Positions 34,678 to 43,726 are shown, counted from the first letter of the stretch. The stretch is DNA of 64,000 nt from Flavobacterium akiainvivens (GCF_001278115.1 NZ_LIYD01000005.1:2678781-2742780); one strand, 5' to 3'. Translations and numbers: made by a program. The notes: generated by a model not told the origin, from the sequence alone.

Positions 34678-37600
34678 TTGAAAAGATTAGTCCTTCTGCT
34701 GTTATTATCTGCTACCTCACTATTTGCACAGGAAAAAAAATACCAGGGCCTGCTGTGGGAAGTTTCCGGAAACGGGCTTAACAAAAACTCCTACCTGTAT
34801 GGCTCCATGCACGTTAGTGACAAGGTGTCCTACCACCTTAGCGACGCCTTTTTTACCCACCTGCTCAATGCCGATATGGTAGCTAACGAAAGCGAACCCA
34901 GCACCTGGATGGACCTCATGGGCCTTATGGGGCGCGGGCCTTTCCGTGGCAAGCTGTATGCATCGTTCTACATGCAGCCTACAGCAAAAACTGATTTGTA
35001 CCCGCTGTTCCGCAGTAAGGATTACACCATAAACCACCTGCTTTTCCGCACCAATTCCTACCAGGAAGAATACCAGGAAGATACCTACCTGGATATGTTT
35101 ATATACCGCACCGGCCGCAAGTATGGCAAAAAAACCGTGGGGCTTGAAGACACCAAAACGTCGATGCTCAACATAATGAACATACCCTTTAAAGATGCCC
35201 GCCCCAGCGAAGAAAACATGGTAGCCATACAAAAGCTTCTTAAAGACACTGATTATGAAGAAGCCATGATGAACTACTACCGCGATAAAGACCTGGATAT
35301 GCTCGACTCGCTTACCAACCTTTCAAGCGGCGAAAAATACCTTAAGGTAATGCTGTGGGACCGCAATACGGTTATGGTTAAAAGCATCGACTCGCTTATG
35401 CGCACCGGCAGCCTTTTTGCAGCCGTGGGCGCGGCGCACCTGCCCGGCAAACATGGCATTATAGAAATGCTGCGCACCAAAGGCTATACCGTAAAGGCCG
35501 TACCGGCTACGTATACTGATAAGGGTAAGGCCGACAAGGAAAAGATAGACAACTACTTTACCAAGCCTAAATTCAAGACCTACACCAGCCCAGATGGCGT
35601 AGTAAGCCTGCCCGTGATAGACGGCCCCGTGATTGAAATTGAAACCGACGTGCAAAGCCCTGACCTGGCTAACGGCGGCTACATAAACGTAAAGCGCCTC
35701 CTGCTTAACGATTACCTCAAGAAAGACTACAAGGCGTTCAACCCGCTTTCGCTGGATAGCTTGTTTTACGAAAACATTCCCGGCAAAATACTCGAAAAGA
35801 AATTCAGCACCGCCGATGGCTACAAGCTGTATGACATAAAAAGTGTTACCAAAACCGGGAACGCCCAGCGCTACAGGTACTACATTACCCCCATGGAAAT
35901 TATTATGGTTAGCATGGCGGGCGAAAAAAACTATGTGCGCCAGTTTGAGAACGATGTTTTTAACAACCTTAAAATTAAGGTAAACGGTACCGCATGGGTA
36001 AAAACAGGCCCGCAGCGCGGCGGCTTTACCATAAACATGCCGGGCTATTATGTAGCCACCGGCGAAAAAACCAACGCCAAAGTAACTGAAGACGTTAGCT
36101 TTTATGGCTATGATGCAGCCACCAGGGCCAACTTTTTTGTGGAAGAACGCACCATAGGCGATAACGAAGCCCTGGAAGATACCGCCTTTGAGCTAAGGCG
36201 CATGCATACTGAATTCTACACCCAACTGGGCATAGACAGCACCCATGTACAGGTAGATGCTACCAAAACAACGTATACATCAAGCGCCTCTTTAACCGAA
36301 CGCGGGCTAAGGCTTAAGTCGGTTATAAACGGGCCTAAGTACTTCCTTATAGGCAGCATAGGCGCCACCGAGGCCGCGGCTGACAGCTTTATAAACTCGT
36401 TTGCGCTAACCCCGGTTAAAGATGCTACAGATTACAAAGTATTTAAAGACACCATTGGCCTGTACAGTGTACAAATTGCACGCGCACAAAACGAAAGGCT
36501 TGATTTTGAACCCGCAAACCGCAGCCGTTATGGTTATGATGACGAAGAGAAAAACGTGTTTAAAGAGCTGTATGGCAACAGGCAGTTCAGTATGCCAAAT
36601 GGCCAGGTAGTAGATGTGTATTACCACAAATACCACAGGCACACCAGCATTAAGAGCATAGACAGTATTTGGGGCAAGCTTAAAAAATACATGCTTGAAG
36701 AAGACAACCTTGCAAATATTGATAATGATGCCATGGCAGTAGCTACAGATAGTATTGCGGCAATACCGGGCTTTTCAATGGGCGATTATACCGTTAAGCT
36801 GGGTTCAATCTGGGATAAGTACATCAAGCCTAAAAAAGCCAAACTACAGCTTATAGACGAAAAACAGGAGTTTGTAGAAAGCGGCAAATACTACCAGTAT
36901 ACCGCCACCCTAATTAGCGACCGCAGCCAGCAGGCCATAAAGGTTAAGGCCCTGCACCGCAACGGCACCACCTATGTTATTAATACCCTTGTAGAAAAAG
37001 GCTACAAAAGCGGCGACCCGGCCATCGAAAAGTTGTTTAACAGCTTTACCCTGCTAAACGACCCCAAGGCCGAAGACCTGCCTGCCGACCGCTTTAAGCT
37101 CTGGATGGAAGACGCACAAAGCGAGCACGACAGCATACGCAGCAGTGCCCTGGCTTCTATCAGCAGCCTGGAACTTACCAAAGAAGACAGCAAAGCCCTG
37201 GAAAACTTCATAGATAATTTTGAGTTTGAAGCCGAAGAAACCGAAGCCCTTGTAGAGCTGTATGCAAAACTGGGCAGGCTGAAAGACGAATCTTCTATTC
37301 CGTTTTTTGAAAGGCAATACAAGCAGGAAGACGTTAACGCCACGGTACAGTTTGCCGTGCTCGATGCCCTTACAAACTACGAAAGCAAGGCCGCCTACAA
37401 AAAAATAGGCGAACTTATGGAGTTTGACCTGCCCATTAGCGATAACAGCTATGAGGTGCAAAGCCTGTTCAGCAGCTTTGAGAACGACGCCAAAAACAGC
37501 GCTGTACTGTTTCCTGATGTGCTGCAATACTACAGCATTCCGGAATACCAGGGGCCGGTGGTAAGCTTTGCCTCTACCCTTATTGAAGAAAAAGAGGTAA

Positions 37601-38166
37601 AGGCCAAAAAGCTTAAAGCCTACAAAAAAATGCTGCTTACCAGCACCCGCCTCGAAATAAAAAGGGCCAAAAGCCGCAAGGCACTACAGCAAATGAGTGG
37701 TGATGACTATGAGTATGCTTATGCCTATAATGATGATGAGCCTGCATCGTTAACCGGCTATATGCAGCTGCTGTATGCCTTCCGTAACGATAAGGATGTT
37801 AAGAAGGTATTTGATGCCATTGCCACGCTTGATATGGACGAAACCAACCTAGAGCTGGCCCGCCTTGAAATTAAAAACGGCGATGCTAACGAAGAGAAGC
37901 TGAAAGGTTTGCTGGCTGATAACAAAACCCGCTTTGAGATACTAAAGCTGCTTACCGAGAAAAAAGAAACCGGGCTGCTTAAGGAGTTTAGCGATGAAGA
38001 GATTGCAGAATCGGCCATTATATCGCTGGAAGGGGTAGACACCAAAAAAGACTCGCTTATTTTTATTGAAAGCCGCAGCGTAAACTATGACGAAAAAAAC
38101 ATCATTACCTTCTACTTCTACAAAACCAAAAATATTGAGAAGAAAGACAAGAACGACTATGATTAA
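34678..38166 (+). CDS. Giant exported TraB/GumN-like protein, ended by an in-frame TAA
   Basis: 1162 residues from a TTG start (MKRLVLLLLLSATSLFAQ, signal peptide). Residues 20 to about 290 are a TraB/GumN-type domain: LWEVSGNGLNKNSYLYGSMH gives the GxxHxx-like GSMHVSD, later VANESEPS and VGAAHLPGKHGIIEMLRTKG with the typical GxxHLxG motif. These are putative metal-dependent proteases. The remaining about 870 residues are a long acidic extension with repeated alpha/beta units and an Asp/Glu/Lys-rich helical end. The frame continues after the TAA at 38164-38166 for 84 more codons, so this may be a prematurely stopped product. Confidence 0.82.
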   Translation: MKRLVLLLLLSATSLFAQEKKYQGLLWEVSGNGLNKNSYLYGSMHVSDKVSYHLSDAFFTHLLNADMVANESEPSTWMDLMGLMGRGPFRGKLYASFYMQPTAKTDLYPLFRSKDYTINHLLFRTNSYQEEYQEDTYLDMFIYRTGRKYGKKTVGLEDTKTSMLNIMNIPFKDARPSEENMVAIQKLLKDTDYEEAMMNYYRDKDLDMLDSLTNLSSGEKYLKVMLWDRNTVMVKSIDSLMRTGSLFAAVGAAHLPGKHGIIEMLRTKGYTVKAVPATYTDKGKADKEKIDNYFTKPKFKTYTSPDGVVSLPVIDGPVIEIETDVQSPDLANGGYINVKRLLLNDYLKKDYKAFNPLSLDSLFYENIPGKILEKKFSTADGYKLYDIKSVTKTGNAQRYRYYITPMEIIMVSMAGEKNYVRQFENDVFNNLKIKVNGTAWVKTGPQRGGFTINMPGYYVATGEKTNAKVTEDVSFYGYDAATRANFFVEERTIGDNEALEDTAFELRRMHTEFYTQLGIDSTHVQVDATKTTYTSSASLTERGLRLKSVINGPKYFLIGSIGATEAAADSFINSFALTPVKDATDYKVFKDTIGLYSVQIARAQNERLDFEPANRSRYGYDDEEKNVFKELYGNRQFSMPNGQVVDVYYHKYHRHTSIKSIDSIWGKLKKYMLEEDNLANIDNDAMAVATDSIAAIPGFSMGDYTVKLGSIWDKYIKPKKAKLQLIDEKQEFVESGKYYQYTATLISDRSQQAIKVKALHRNGTTYVINTLVEKGYKSGDPAIEKLFNSFTLLNDPKAEDLPADRFKLWMEDAQSEHDSIRSSALASISSLELTKEDSKALENFIDNFEFEAEETEALVELYAKLGRLKDESSIPFFERQYKQEDVNATVQFAVLDALTNYESKAAYKKIGELMEFDLPISDNSYEVQSLFSSFENDAKNSAVLFPDVLQYYSIPEYQGPVVSFASTLIEEKEVKAKKLKAYKKMLLTSTRLEIKRAKSRKALQQMSGDDYEYAYAYNDDEPASLTGYMQLLYAFRNDKDVKKVFDAIATLDMDETNLELARLEIKNGDANEEKLKGLLADNKTRFEILKLLTEKKETGLLKEFSDEEIAESAIISLEGVDTKKDSLIFIESRSVNYDEKNIITFYFYKTKNIEKKDKNDYD

Positions 38167-38418
38167 TACGGTGGCTATGGCGGCAATATGGATAAGCTGC
38201 TGTGCGTGGCCTTTGTAAACGAGGGCGGAAAAATAAATGCACTGGCCTACAACGCCGTGGGCGACAAACGCCTTACCGATGACAACGAAATTAAAGACTA
38301 CATAAGTGCCATGATAGACCAAACCCTAAACAGCCAGCACGAAAGGGCAAGCTTTGGAAAACGCAAAAACTACGGCTATGGCGATTTTGGCACTATGTAT
38401 GACGAATACGAAGAATAA
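38167..38418 (+). pseudogene. C-terminal remainder of the TraB/GumN-like gene beyond an in-frame stop
   Basis: Same frame as the preceding gene, without frameshift: after TAA at 38164 the codons read YGGYGGN and then MDKLLCVAFVNEGGKINALA to the TAA at 38416. It contains coherent protein-like sequence (FVNEGGKINALAYNAVGDKR) with codon use like the upstream part. An ATG at 38188 could restart translation to give 76 residues. Reading through would give about 1246 residues. A nonsense mutation or a base error is the simplest view. Confidence 0.65.
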
Positions 38419-38421
38419 ATA

Positions 38422-38985
38422 ATGGAAGACAACAAAATACGCTGCGGCTGGTGCCGTGGCAACGAGCTATATGAAGCCTACCACGATAATGAGTGGGGCA
38501 AACCCGTGCATGACGATGCCACCCTGTTTGAATTTATACTGCTGGAAGGCTTCCAGGCGGGGCTGAGCTGGATTACCATACTGCGCCGCCGCGAAAGCTT
38601 TGCAAAGGCATTTGATAATTTCGACTATAAAAAGATTGCGGAATACAGCCAAGAAAAGCTGGACGCCCTAATGCAGGATGAAGGCATTATACGCAACAAA
38701 TTAAAAGTCAATGCATCGGTTATTAATGCCAAAGCGTTTATAAAAGTACAGGAAGAATTTGGCAGCTTTGCCAACTATTTCTGGAAATTTAGCGATGGCA
38801 AAGTGGTAGACAACCACCCGCAAACCCTTAAGGATATCCCGGCCACATCGGCCCTTAGCGATGCCATAAGCAAAGATCTTAAAAAGCGAGGCTTTAAGTT
38901 TGTGGGCAGCACCATAATTTATGCCCATATGCAGGCCACCGGCATGGTAAACGACCACGTAGCTGACTGCTGGACGCGGCATTAA
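38422..38985 (+). CDS. tag: DNA-3-methyladenine glycosylase I
   Basis: 187 residues. Repairs 3-methyladenine in DNA by base excision. Family marks: CGWCRGNELYEAYHDNEWGK at the N-terminus (Cys plus later His and Cys bind structural zinc), FEFILLEGFQAGLSWITILRR, and the C-terminal zinc ligands in MQATGMVNDHVADCW. Length and motif order are normal. It starts three bases after the previous open frame ends, so it may depend on that transcript. Confidence 0.95.
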   Translation: MEDNKIRCGWCRGNELYEAYHDNEWGKPVHDDATLFEFILLEGFQAGLSWITILRRRESFAKAFDNFDYKKIAEYSQEKLDALMQDEGIIRNKLKVNASVINAKAFIKVQEEFGSFANYFWKFSDGKVVDNHPQTLKDIPATSALSDAISKDLKKRGFKFVGSTIIYAHMQATGMVNDHVADCWTRH

Positions 38986-39054
38986 GGTTGTTTCAGGTCG
39001 TGGGTTGGGAGTTGTTTTTAAAGTTTAGACTCCAAATTACACACTCATAAAAAG

Positions 39055-39093
39055 AAAAGCGCTACAAAATATATAATGTTTTGCAGCGCTTTT
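39055..39093. terminator. Bidirectional terminator between tag and dgt
   Basis: AAAAGCGCT(A)CAAAA pairs with TTTTG(C)AGCGCTTTT, one mismatch, loop 9 bases. A and T runs on both sides suit the convergent genes. The flanks 38994-39018 and 39129-39160 carry a further inverted match (GGTTGGGAGTTG / CAACTCCCAACC). Confidence 0.75.
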
Positions 39094-39170
39094 ATATTGT
39101 AAATAAGGGTTATTTGTTACATGAATAACTTTAAAAACAACCCCCAACTCCCAACCTGACAACTCTTTAA

Positions 39171-40517
39171 CTACTTCCCCGCTATCCTGTTATACAGCAG
39201 CACAGCGTTACCGTCAGTCAGGGTAGAAACAAAATGGCAAATGTGTAGCAGGCGGTCGTATACCGTCATTTTATCGGTAATGAATTTTTCGGGAAGGAGT
39301 TTTAGTATCAGCTTGTCGTAATTGCTTTCGTTGCCGTCAAACTTATTGTTATAAGCCGTACAGAACGCATCTAAGAGCGTATTGATAATGCGGTAGCCCA
39401 TTACCTCCTTTTCCACCACTTCGCGGCTCTGGTAAATGTTTTTAATGCTCAGGTTAATAATGTCCTTCATCTGGGCGGTATAGTTGCCGCGGTCGGTTAG
39501 CGCATAAGGGTATTTACCCGCTAAAATCAGTTGCTCGTTTTCAAGGAACGTGTTTACCGCATCGTTAATCAGCGTACCAATTGCTAAGGCACGCAGGTAG
39601 CTCACGCGGTCTTCCTTGGTGGTAAGGCTCTTGTATTTCTCAACCTGAACGTTGTCCTTAACCAGCTTTATAAGGTATTCCAATGCATAGTCCTCGCTTA
39701 TAAGCCCCAGGTTAATACCGTCTTCAAAATCGATTATGGTGTAGCAAATATCATCGGCAGCTTCAACCAGGTAGGCCAGCGGATGGCGCTCAAAGCCGGT
39801 ATCATCTCCGGTTTTATTCGGAATCATGCCCATATCGGCCGCGACATCTTTAAAAAAGGCCTTATCGCACTGAAAGAAGCCATATTTTTTATCGGCAATA
39901 TTGCTTGTGGGCTTTTTTGGCAGCGACTCCTTAGGATATTTCATAAAGGCACCCAGCGTGGCATAGCTAATACGCAGGCCACCCTCAATACCGGGGCGAC
40001 TGGAAGTTAGCAGGTTAAAGCCGTTGGCATTGCCCTCAAAGTCAACCAGGTCCTGCCATTCTTTATCCGTAAGCTTATCGCGATACTGCTGTCCTTTCCC
40101 AATCTTAAAATACTCGCCAATGGCTTTTTCGCCGCTGTGGCCAAAGGGTGGGTTGCCTATATCGTGTGCCAGTGCAGCTGCGGCTACAATGGCGCCAAAA
40201 TCGTTCATGTGGTAGCCGTGCACCTCAGCCAGGTAGGGGTGTTTTTCTATAATTTTTTTACCTACAAGCCGGCCTAAACTCCTGCCCACCACGCTTACCT
40301 CAAGGCTGTGCGTAAGGCGGGTGTGCACAAAATCAGTCTTGCTAAGGGGTATTACCTGCGTTTTATCCTGCAGGCTGCGAAACGCCGACGAAAATATTAT
40401 ACGGTCATAATCTACCTCAAAACCCAGGCGGGTATCATCCTGCTCACGGCGCAGGCGCTTGCTTGTATCGCCCTGCCTTTTTAACGACAGGAGCTGTTCC
40501 CATTGCATCATTTCCAT
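39171..40517 (-). CDS. dgt: dGTP triphosphohydrolase
   Basis: 448 residues, HD-domain enzyme that removes triphosphate from dGTP and controls the dNTP pool. Visible: RRIFSSAFRSLQDKTQ-type start (YDRIIFSSAFRSLQDKTQV), His70 in HTRLTHSLEV, and the metal-binding His118-Asp119 in ALAHDIGNPPFGHSGE; the conserved LVEAADDICYTIID gives the third metal ligand. The start is chosen as the first ATG at 40517; ATGs at 40511 and 40508 are equally possible. Convergent with tag. Confidence 0.94.
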   Translation of the reverse strand: MEMMQWEQLLSLKRQGDTSKRLRREQDDTRLGFEVDYDRIIFSSAFRSLQDKTQVIPLSKTDFVHTRLTHSLEVSVVGRSLGRLVGKKIIEKHPYLAEVHGYHMNDFGAIVAAAALAHDIGNPPFGHSGEKAIGEYFKIGKGQQYRDKLTDKEWQDLVDFEGNANGFNLLTSSRPGIEGGLRISYATLGAFMKYPKESLPKKPTSNIADKKYGFFQCDKAFFKDVAADMGMIPNKTGDDTGFERHPLAYLVEAADDICYTIIDFEDGINLGLISEDYALEYLIKLVKDNVQVEKYKSLTTKEDRVSYLRALAIGTLINDAVNTFLENEQLILAGKYPYALTDRGNYTAQMKDIINLSIKNIYQSREVVEKEVMGYRIINTLLDAFCTAYNNKFDGNESNYDKLILKLLPEKFITDKMTVYDRLLHICHFVSTLTDGNAVLLYNRIAGK

Positions 40518-40562
40518 TTCAGATTTAAGAATTCAGATTTAAGAATTAGCTTCACTCGTAGC

Positions 40563-40817
40563 TTACTCCCCCTTCGGGGGTTGGGGGGCTACAAACTTCT
40601 TCTTATCAGCAGCTACAAAATCCTTTGATTTTTTATTGTAGGTATCATAGCTTTTGTCGCTTGGGTTTTCAATAACCGAGCGTATGGTTATCCTGTCGCC
40701 TTCCTTAAATTTTTCGGCTACCATACGATAGTCCAGCAGGTAGGGGCCGCTAAAGTAGTTGCCGTTTTCGTCTTTTTCTATTATACCGGTGTAAATAGCG
40801 TCTTTATCTTTTGCCAT
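40563..40817 (-). CDS. Small protein of unknown function ending in repeat-derived residues
   Basis: 84 residues from ATG 40817 (MAKDKDAIYTGIIEKDENGN). The frame is open to an ATG at 40874, but that leader lacks family character. It is a compact beta-rich sequence (YFSGPYLLDYRMVAEKFKEG, DRITIRSVIENPSDKS) with a Lys-rich end. The last residues PQPPKGE and the stop are encoded by a CCCCAACCCCC/GGGGG hairpin that belongs to a dispersed repeat, so the native end may have been replaced. Its own promoter or terminator is unclear. I do not recognise the family. Confidence 0.6.
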   Translation of the reverse strand: MAKDKDAIYTGIIEKDENGNYFSGPYLLDYRMVAEKFKEGDRITIRSVIENPSDKSYDTYNKKSKDFVAADKKKFVAPQPPKGE

Positions 40818-40899
40818 AATGATGTAGTTATCAGGACTGTTAAAACTGATTTTAACAGCAGATTTATTCTTCAAAAGTACGCCAATACTTTTAATAACA

Positions 40900-40921
40900 A
40901 AAGCCTGCTTTCGCAGGCTTT
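40900..40921. terminator. Terminator of the Cys-rich lipoprotein pair
   Basis: The stem AAAGCCTGC / GCAGGCTTT with a TTTC loop lies just after (minus strand) the stop at 40925. The A-run before it is short, so the minus-strand T-tract is weak. Confidence 0.7.
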
Positions 40922-40924
40922 AAA

Positions 40925-41467
40925 TTATAACTGTAATAGTCCAATAGTTTGTTTACAAGGGGAATCCGGATTACAATAACTGTAAGCGGATGAAGTCCAG
41001 TATTCCGCCCCTTTATCAATATAAAGTTGAGGATAACAATCTTCATTAGTCCCATAACAAGTAAGAAAACATTTATTCATATCTAACTCATGGTGAGACA
41101 GGGTAGGAGAATCATAAAACATGATGAAGTCTTTACCTTCTTTCTTTAACAAAATTGCAATTTTAAGTTTCAACTTAAAATTTCTGCACATCACATAATA
41201 ATAATCCTTCAATATCTTACCATTATCATCCTGCAACAGTGCGCTTTCAATCGAAATTTTATCAAATGTATTTGGAATAGAATCTTCTGCAACTGATATC
41301 TCCTTAGGAATAAGCTCTTTAAAAAACTCCTTAATTAAAACTGTATCCTCTACAAAAAGAACTTTTTTCTGATCTTCTTTAGCTATTTTCCAATTTAAAC
41401 TTTGCGCCGAACAGAAGAAAGGCAAGAAGATAATTAAATAAAGATATTTCTTAAACTTCATAATCAT
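40925..41467 (-). CDS. Exported protein of unknown function, partner of Cys-rich lipoprotein
   Basis: 180 residues (178 from the second ATG at 41461). Signal peptide MKFKKYLYLIIFLPFFCSAQ. The mature part is alpha/beta with five or more cysteines: MCRNFK, NKCFLTCYGTNEDCYP and YCNPDSPCKQ, likely disulphide-bonded. No family is recognised. Its ATG overlaps the stop of the upstream lipoprotein gene (ATGA), which indicates translational coupling. AT-rich. Confidence 0.7.
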   Translation of the reverse strand: MIMKFKKYLYLIIFLPFFCSAQSLNWKIAKEDQKKVLFVEDTVLIKEFFKELIPKEISVAEDSIPNTFDKISIESALLQDDNGKILKDYYYVMCRNFKLKLKIAILLKKEGKDFIMFYDSPTLSHHELDMNKCFLTCYGTNEDCYPQLYIDKGAEYWTSSAYSYCNPDSPCKQTIGLLQL

Positions 41468-42012
41468 TGCGAGGTGGTAGGTTTAGTAATAGTTGTCTCT
41501 GTTTTTGTACAACTTTGGCCATGTAAAAATTCGCAAGGAGTACATTCATTTTGAGTCTGCCCATTTGAATCTGTGTAAGTTCCAGGACTGCACCCTCTTG
41601 TGCAACCCGTGCATGTAACTTGATTAGCAACTAAGCTGTTAGATGAGGAATACCTGAAATTAATATAAAAAACGTTATTAGCTAAAGTTAAAGGAATACC
41701 TGACTTTACTGTATCATCGCTACTTGCGCCAACCAACATATAAGAGCCTGGTCTTGTAGATGACTCTTTTATTTCAAAACTGTGCACATTAGCCAAACCA
41801 TTTGCAGTAAGATTGGCATTCATATCTGTATATAATGCAGATAGATTTTCGGTAATAACAAAATTACCATTGATTACTTCGCCCGCTTTGTCCTGTGGGT
41901 GAATCCTTAATGATGAAGGTGATGAATCTAATGAAGTTTCAGAAATTTCATTTGTACATGCAAAAAAGAAGATTGTTGAAAGTGTGGCAAATGCCAAGAT
42001 AATTTTTTTCAT
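41464..42012 (-). CDS. Cys-rich lipoprotein
   Basis: 182 residues with lipobox FFFAC (Cys19) and following TNEISE. An N-terminal part of about 110 residues (NGNFVITENLSALYTDMNAN, FEIKESSTRPGSYMLVGAS) is beta-rich. Then comes a dense cysteine segment, VTCTGCTRGCSPGTYTD then NECTPCEFLHGQSCTK, with seven cysteines in about 35 residues, and a Thr-rich tail. Cysteine spacing CxxCxxxC...CxxC could bind metal or form disulphides. It is coupled to the next gene. AT-rich, unlike the RDD genes beside it. Confidence 0.72.
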   Translation of the reverse strand: MKKIILAFATLSTIFFFACTNEISETSLDSSPSSLRIHPQDKAGEVINGNFVITENLSALYTDMNANLTANGLANVHSFEIKESSTRPGSYMLVGASSDDTVKSGIPLTLANNVFYINFRYSSSNSLVANQVTCTGCTRGCSPGTYTDSNGQTQNECTPCEFLHGQSCTKTETTITKPTTSQ

Positions 42013-42096
42013 TTCGAGAAGAATTTAATGTTAATAAAATCTAAATTAACAAAAAAAAAAAATCGCAAAATGTTAAAAATAAGTTAATTGCAAATT

Positions 42097-42618
42097 TTAT
42101 TTGTCTGAAAGAAAAGGGTTTTGGGTTATGCCCATTTCAGTATAGGCGGCTTTCATGCGGTGGGCCAGGTTAAGCTTGTGCAGGCTTACCACATAGGTTT
42201 TACTGGCGCTGTCGTGCAGGCCTACAGCGCTTTCACCCACAAAAGTAAACACCTCAAAAGGCATAAGGCGTATGAGGGTGCGTATTAATACCGCTTTTAC
42301 CGATGGTTTTTGCCCATAAGCATCTACCACACGCGTGCCGGTGGCATACTTGCCTATGGTGCTGCCTGTTAGTGTTTCAAACACCAGGTAATAAAAAAAC
42401 GTAACCCCGGCGGCTATAGCCAGTTTGGTAAAGCTGCCCATATCTATATACCACAGCATAAGGTCTTCCATGCCGGCAAACTTATACAGCAGCAGTATGG
42501 CCAGGTACACCAGCATGAGCAATATGGTGCACACAATAGTATCTATAACCATATTGGCTATACGGGTGCTTTTGCCGGCAAATACTTCGTGGTCTATTTC
42601 AAACTCCGTATTATTCAT
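42097..42618 (-). CDS. RDD family membrane protein, tandem copy 3
   Basis: 173 residues from the ATG at about 42618 (MNNTEFEIDHEVFAGKSTRI). An earlier ATG at 42642 lies deeper in the preceding gene. RDD features: an Arg near the start of helix 1 (STRIANMVIDTIV), Asp in the same helix, and the loop GSTIGKYATGTRVVDAYGQK; then LIRLMPFEVFTFVGES and VGLHDSASKTYVV. Three helices. It overlaps the upstream RDD gene by a few bases. Ion or small-molecule transport is proposed for some RDD proteins but is not established here. Confidence 0.82.
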   Translation of the reverse strand: MNNTEFEIDHEVFAGKSTRIANMVIDTIVCTILLMLVYLAILLLYKFAGMEDLMLWYIDMGSFTKLAIAAGVTFFYYLVFETLTGSTIGKYATGTRVVDAYGQKPSVKAVLIRTLIRLMPFEVFTFVGESAVGLHDSASKTYVVSLHKLNLAHRMKAAYTEMGITQNPFLSDK

Positions 42619-43105
42619 TATCTGTGCTTTGTGGGGTTTCATCGGCAGGTGGCGTCATAGCGGCGCGGCGGCTATCTACCACAAGGGTTTTAGAAAACAT
42701 ATCGTGCCAGCCTATACCATAAGGCCCCAGGAACGACAGTGCTTCAAACGGAATTTGCCTGCAAAGCGTGCGCAGCAGTATAGTGCCCTCATCAGGCTTT
42801 TCGCCCAGGCGGTTTACCACTTTTGTGCGGGTTATAAACTTGCCGGGGGTGCGCTGCAACAACGATTCAAACAGGCCGTAATACACTACCGAAACCAGCA
42901 GGTTTACAACCTGGAATTTATAATTGTCCATCTCCGGCTTGCCTATAACAAAAACATCAAAGGCAAAATTGTCGTTTAATACTATGCCCAGTTCGCCCAG
43001 GCTAAGGGTTAGCAAGTAGCAAATAAGCGTATCGGCTATAAAGTTAGAAACGCGCTTGTGGTGCGGCGCCAGCATGTGTACCGCTACCGGTTGTTGTTTA
43101 TTCAT
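42611..43105 (-). CDS. RDD family membrane protein, tandem copy 2
   Basis: 164 residues. RDD pattern: HHKRVSNFIADTLICYLLTL, then ESLLQRTPGKFITRTKVVNR, LCRQIPFEALSFLGPYGIGW and HDMFSKTLVVDSR. The C-terminus is a charged, helix-free tail (MTPPADETPQSTDNE). It starts 13 bp after (minus strand) the first RDD gene ends and overlaps the third. Confidence 0.82.
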   Translation of the reverse strand: MNKQQPVAVHMLAPHHKRVSNFIADTLICYLLTLSLGELGIVLNDNFAFDVFVIGKPEMDNYKFQVVNLLVSVVYYGLFESLLQRTPGKFITRTKVVNRLGEKPDEGTILLRTLCRQIPFEALSFLGPYGIGWHDMFSKTLVVDSRRAAMTPPADETPQSTDNE

Positions 43106-43118
43106 AATCTATGTTGGC

Positions 43119-43613
43119 CTACTCGGCAGGCATCCCAATTTCCTGGAAACCCTGGCGCAGGCTGAGTTCTTCATTATATTTATTAATGTCTACCACCACA
43201 GTGCCAGACAGGCTGTCGTGCCACCCTAATGGATTTTCTGCCAAAAACGAAAACGCGTTAAACGGTATAATACGGCACAGGCTGCGTTTGGCTATTTGCC
43301 CGGCCGTGGGCCTCTCGCCATACCAGGTTAACACTTTTGTATTGGTTATATACTTACCTAATGTACGGCCACCTGTTAAGGTTTCAAATACAAAATAGTA
43401 CAAATACGCAATAATATAAGTTAATACAAGGTTCTCAAAGCCACTCATTTTCTGCACATAATCAAAAGGCCCATAAATATCTAAATAGGTAAGCGCCCCT
43501 ATAATCATACCCAAAATCCAGGTAAGGCTTAAACGCACCGCAACATCTATTATATAATTGGCTAACCTGCGCCATGAATTGGCCCTTAATTCATATTCTA
43601 TTTCAAATTGCAT
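43119..43613 (-). CDS. RDD family membrane protein, tandem copy 1
   Basis: 164 residues. NSWRRLANYIIDVAVRLSL carries the Arg/Asp signature in helix 1; then TLTGGRTLGKYITNTKVLTW, LCRIIPFNAFSFLAENPLGW and HDSLSGTVVVDINKYN. It is the first gene of a three-gene operon of paralogues; all three keep the GK(Y/F)xTxTxVV loop and a GW/GLHD motif. It lies downstream of nrdA, separated by a terminator. Confidence 0.84.
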   Translation of the reverse strand: MQFEIEYELRANSWRRLANYIIDVAVRLSLTWILGMIIGALTYLDIYGPFDYVQKMSGFENLVLTYIIAYLYYFVFETLTGGRTLGKYITNTKVLTWYGERPTAGQIAKRSLCRIIPFNAFSFLAENPLGWHDSLSGTVVVDINKYNEELSLRQGFQEIGMPAE

Positions 43614-43726
43614 AAAGGAGAATTTTTAGGTCATAAAGATATGAAAAAGAAAGCACGGCCTCAGCAGTTTGCTTCCATATTACAACCTCCTGCCGGCTAT
43701 GCCAGAAAAATCTAAACTCCCCGGCC

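Noticed and set aside
38164-38166. Recoding of the in-frame stop as selenocysteine or pyrrolysine
   Set aside because: The codon is TAA, which is not used for either; no SECIS-like structure was sought as a result.
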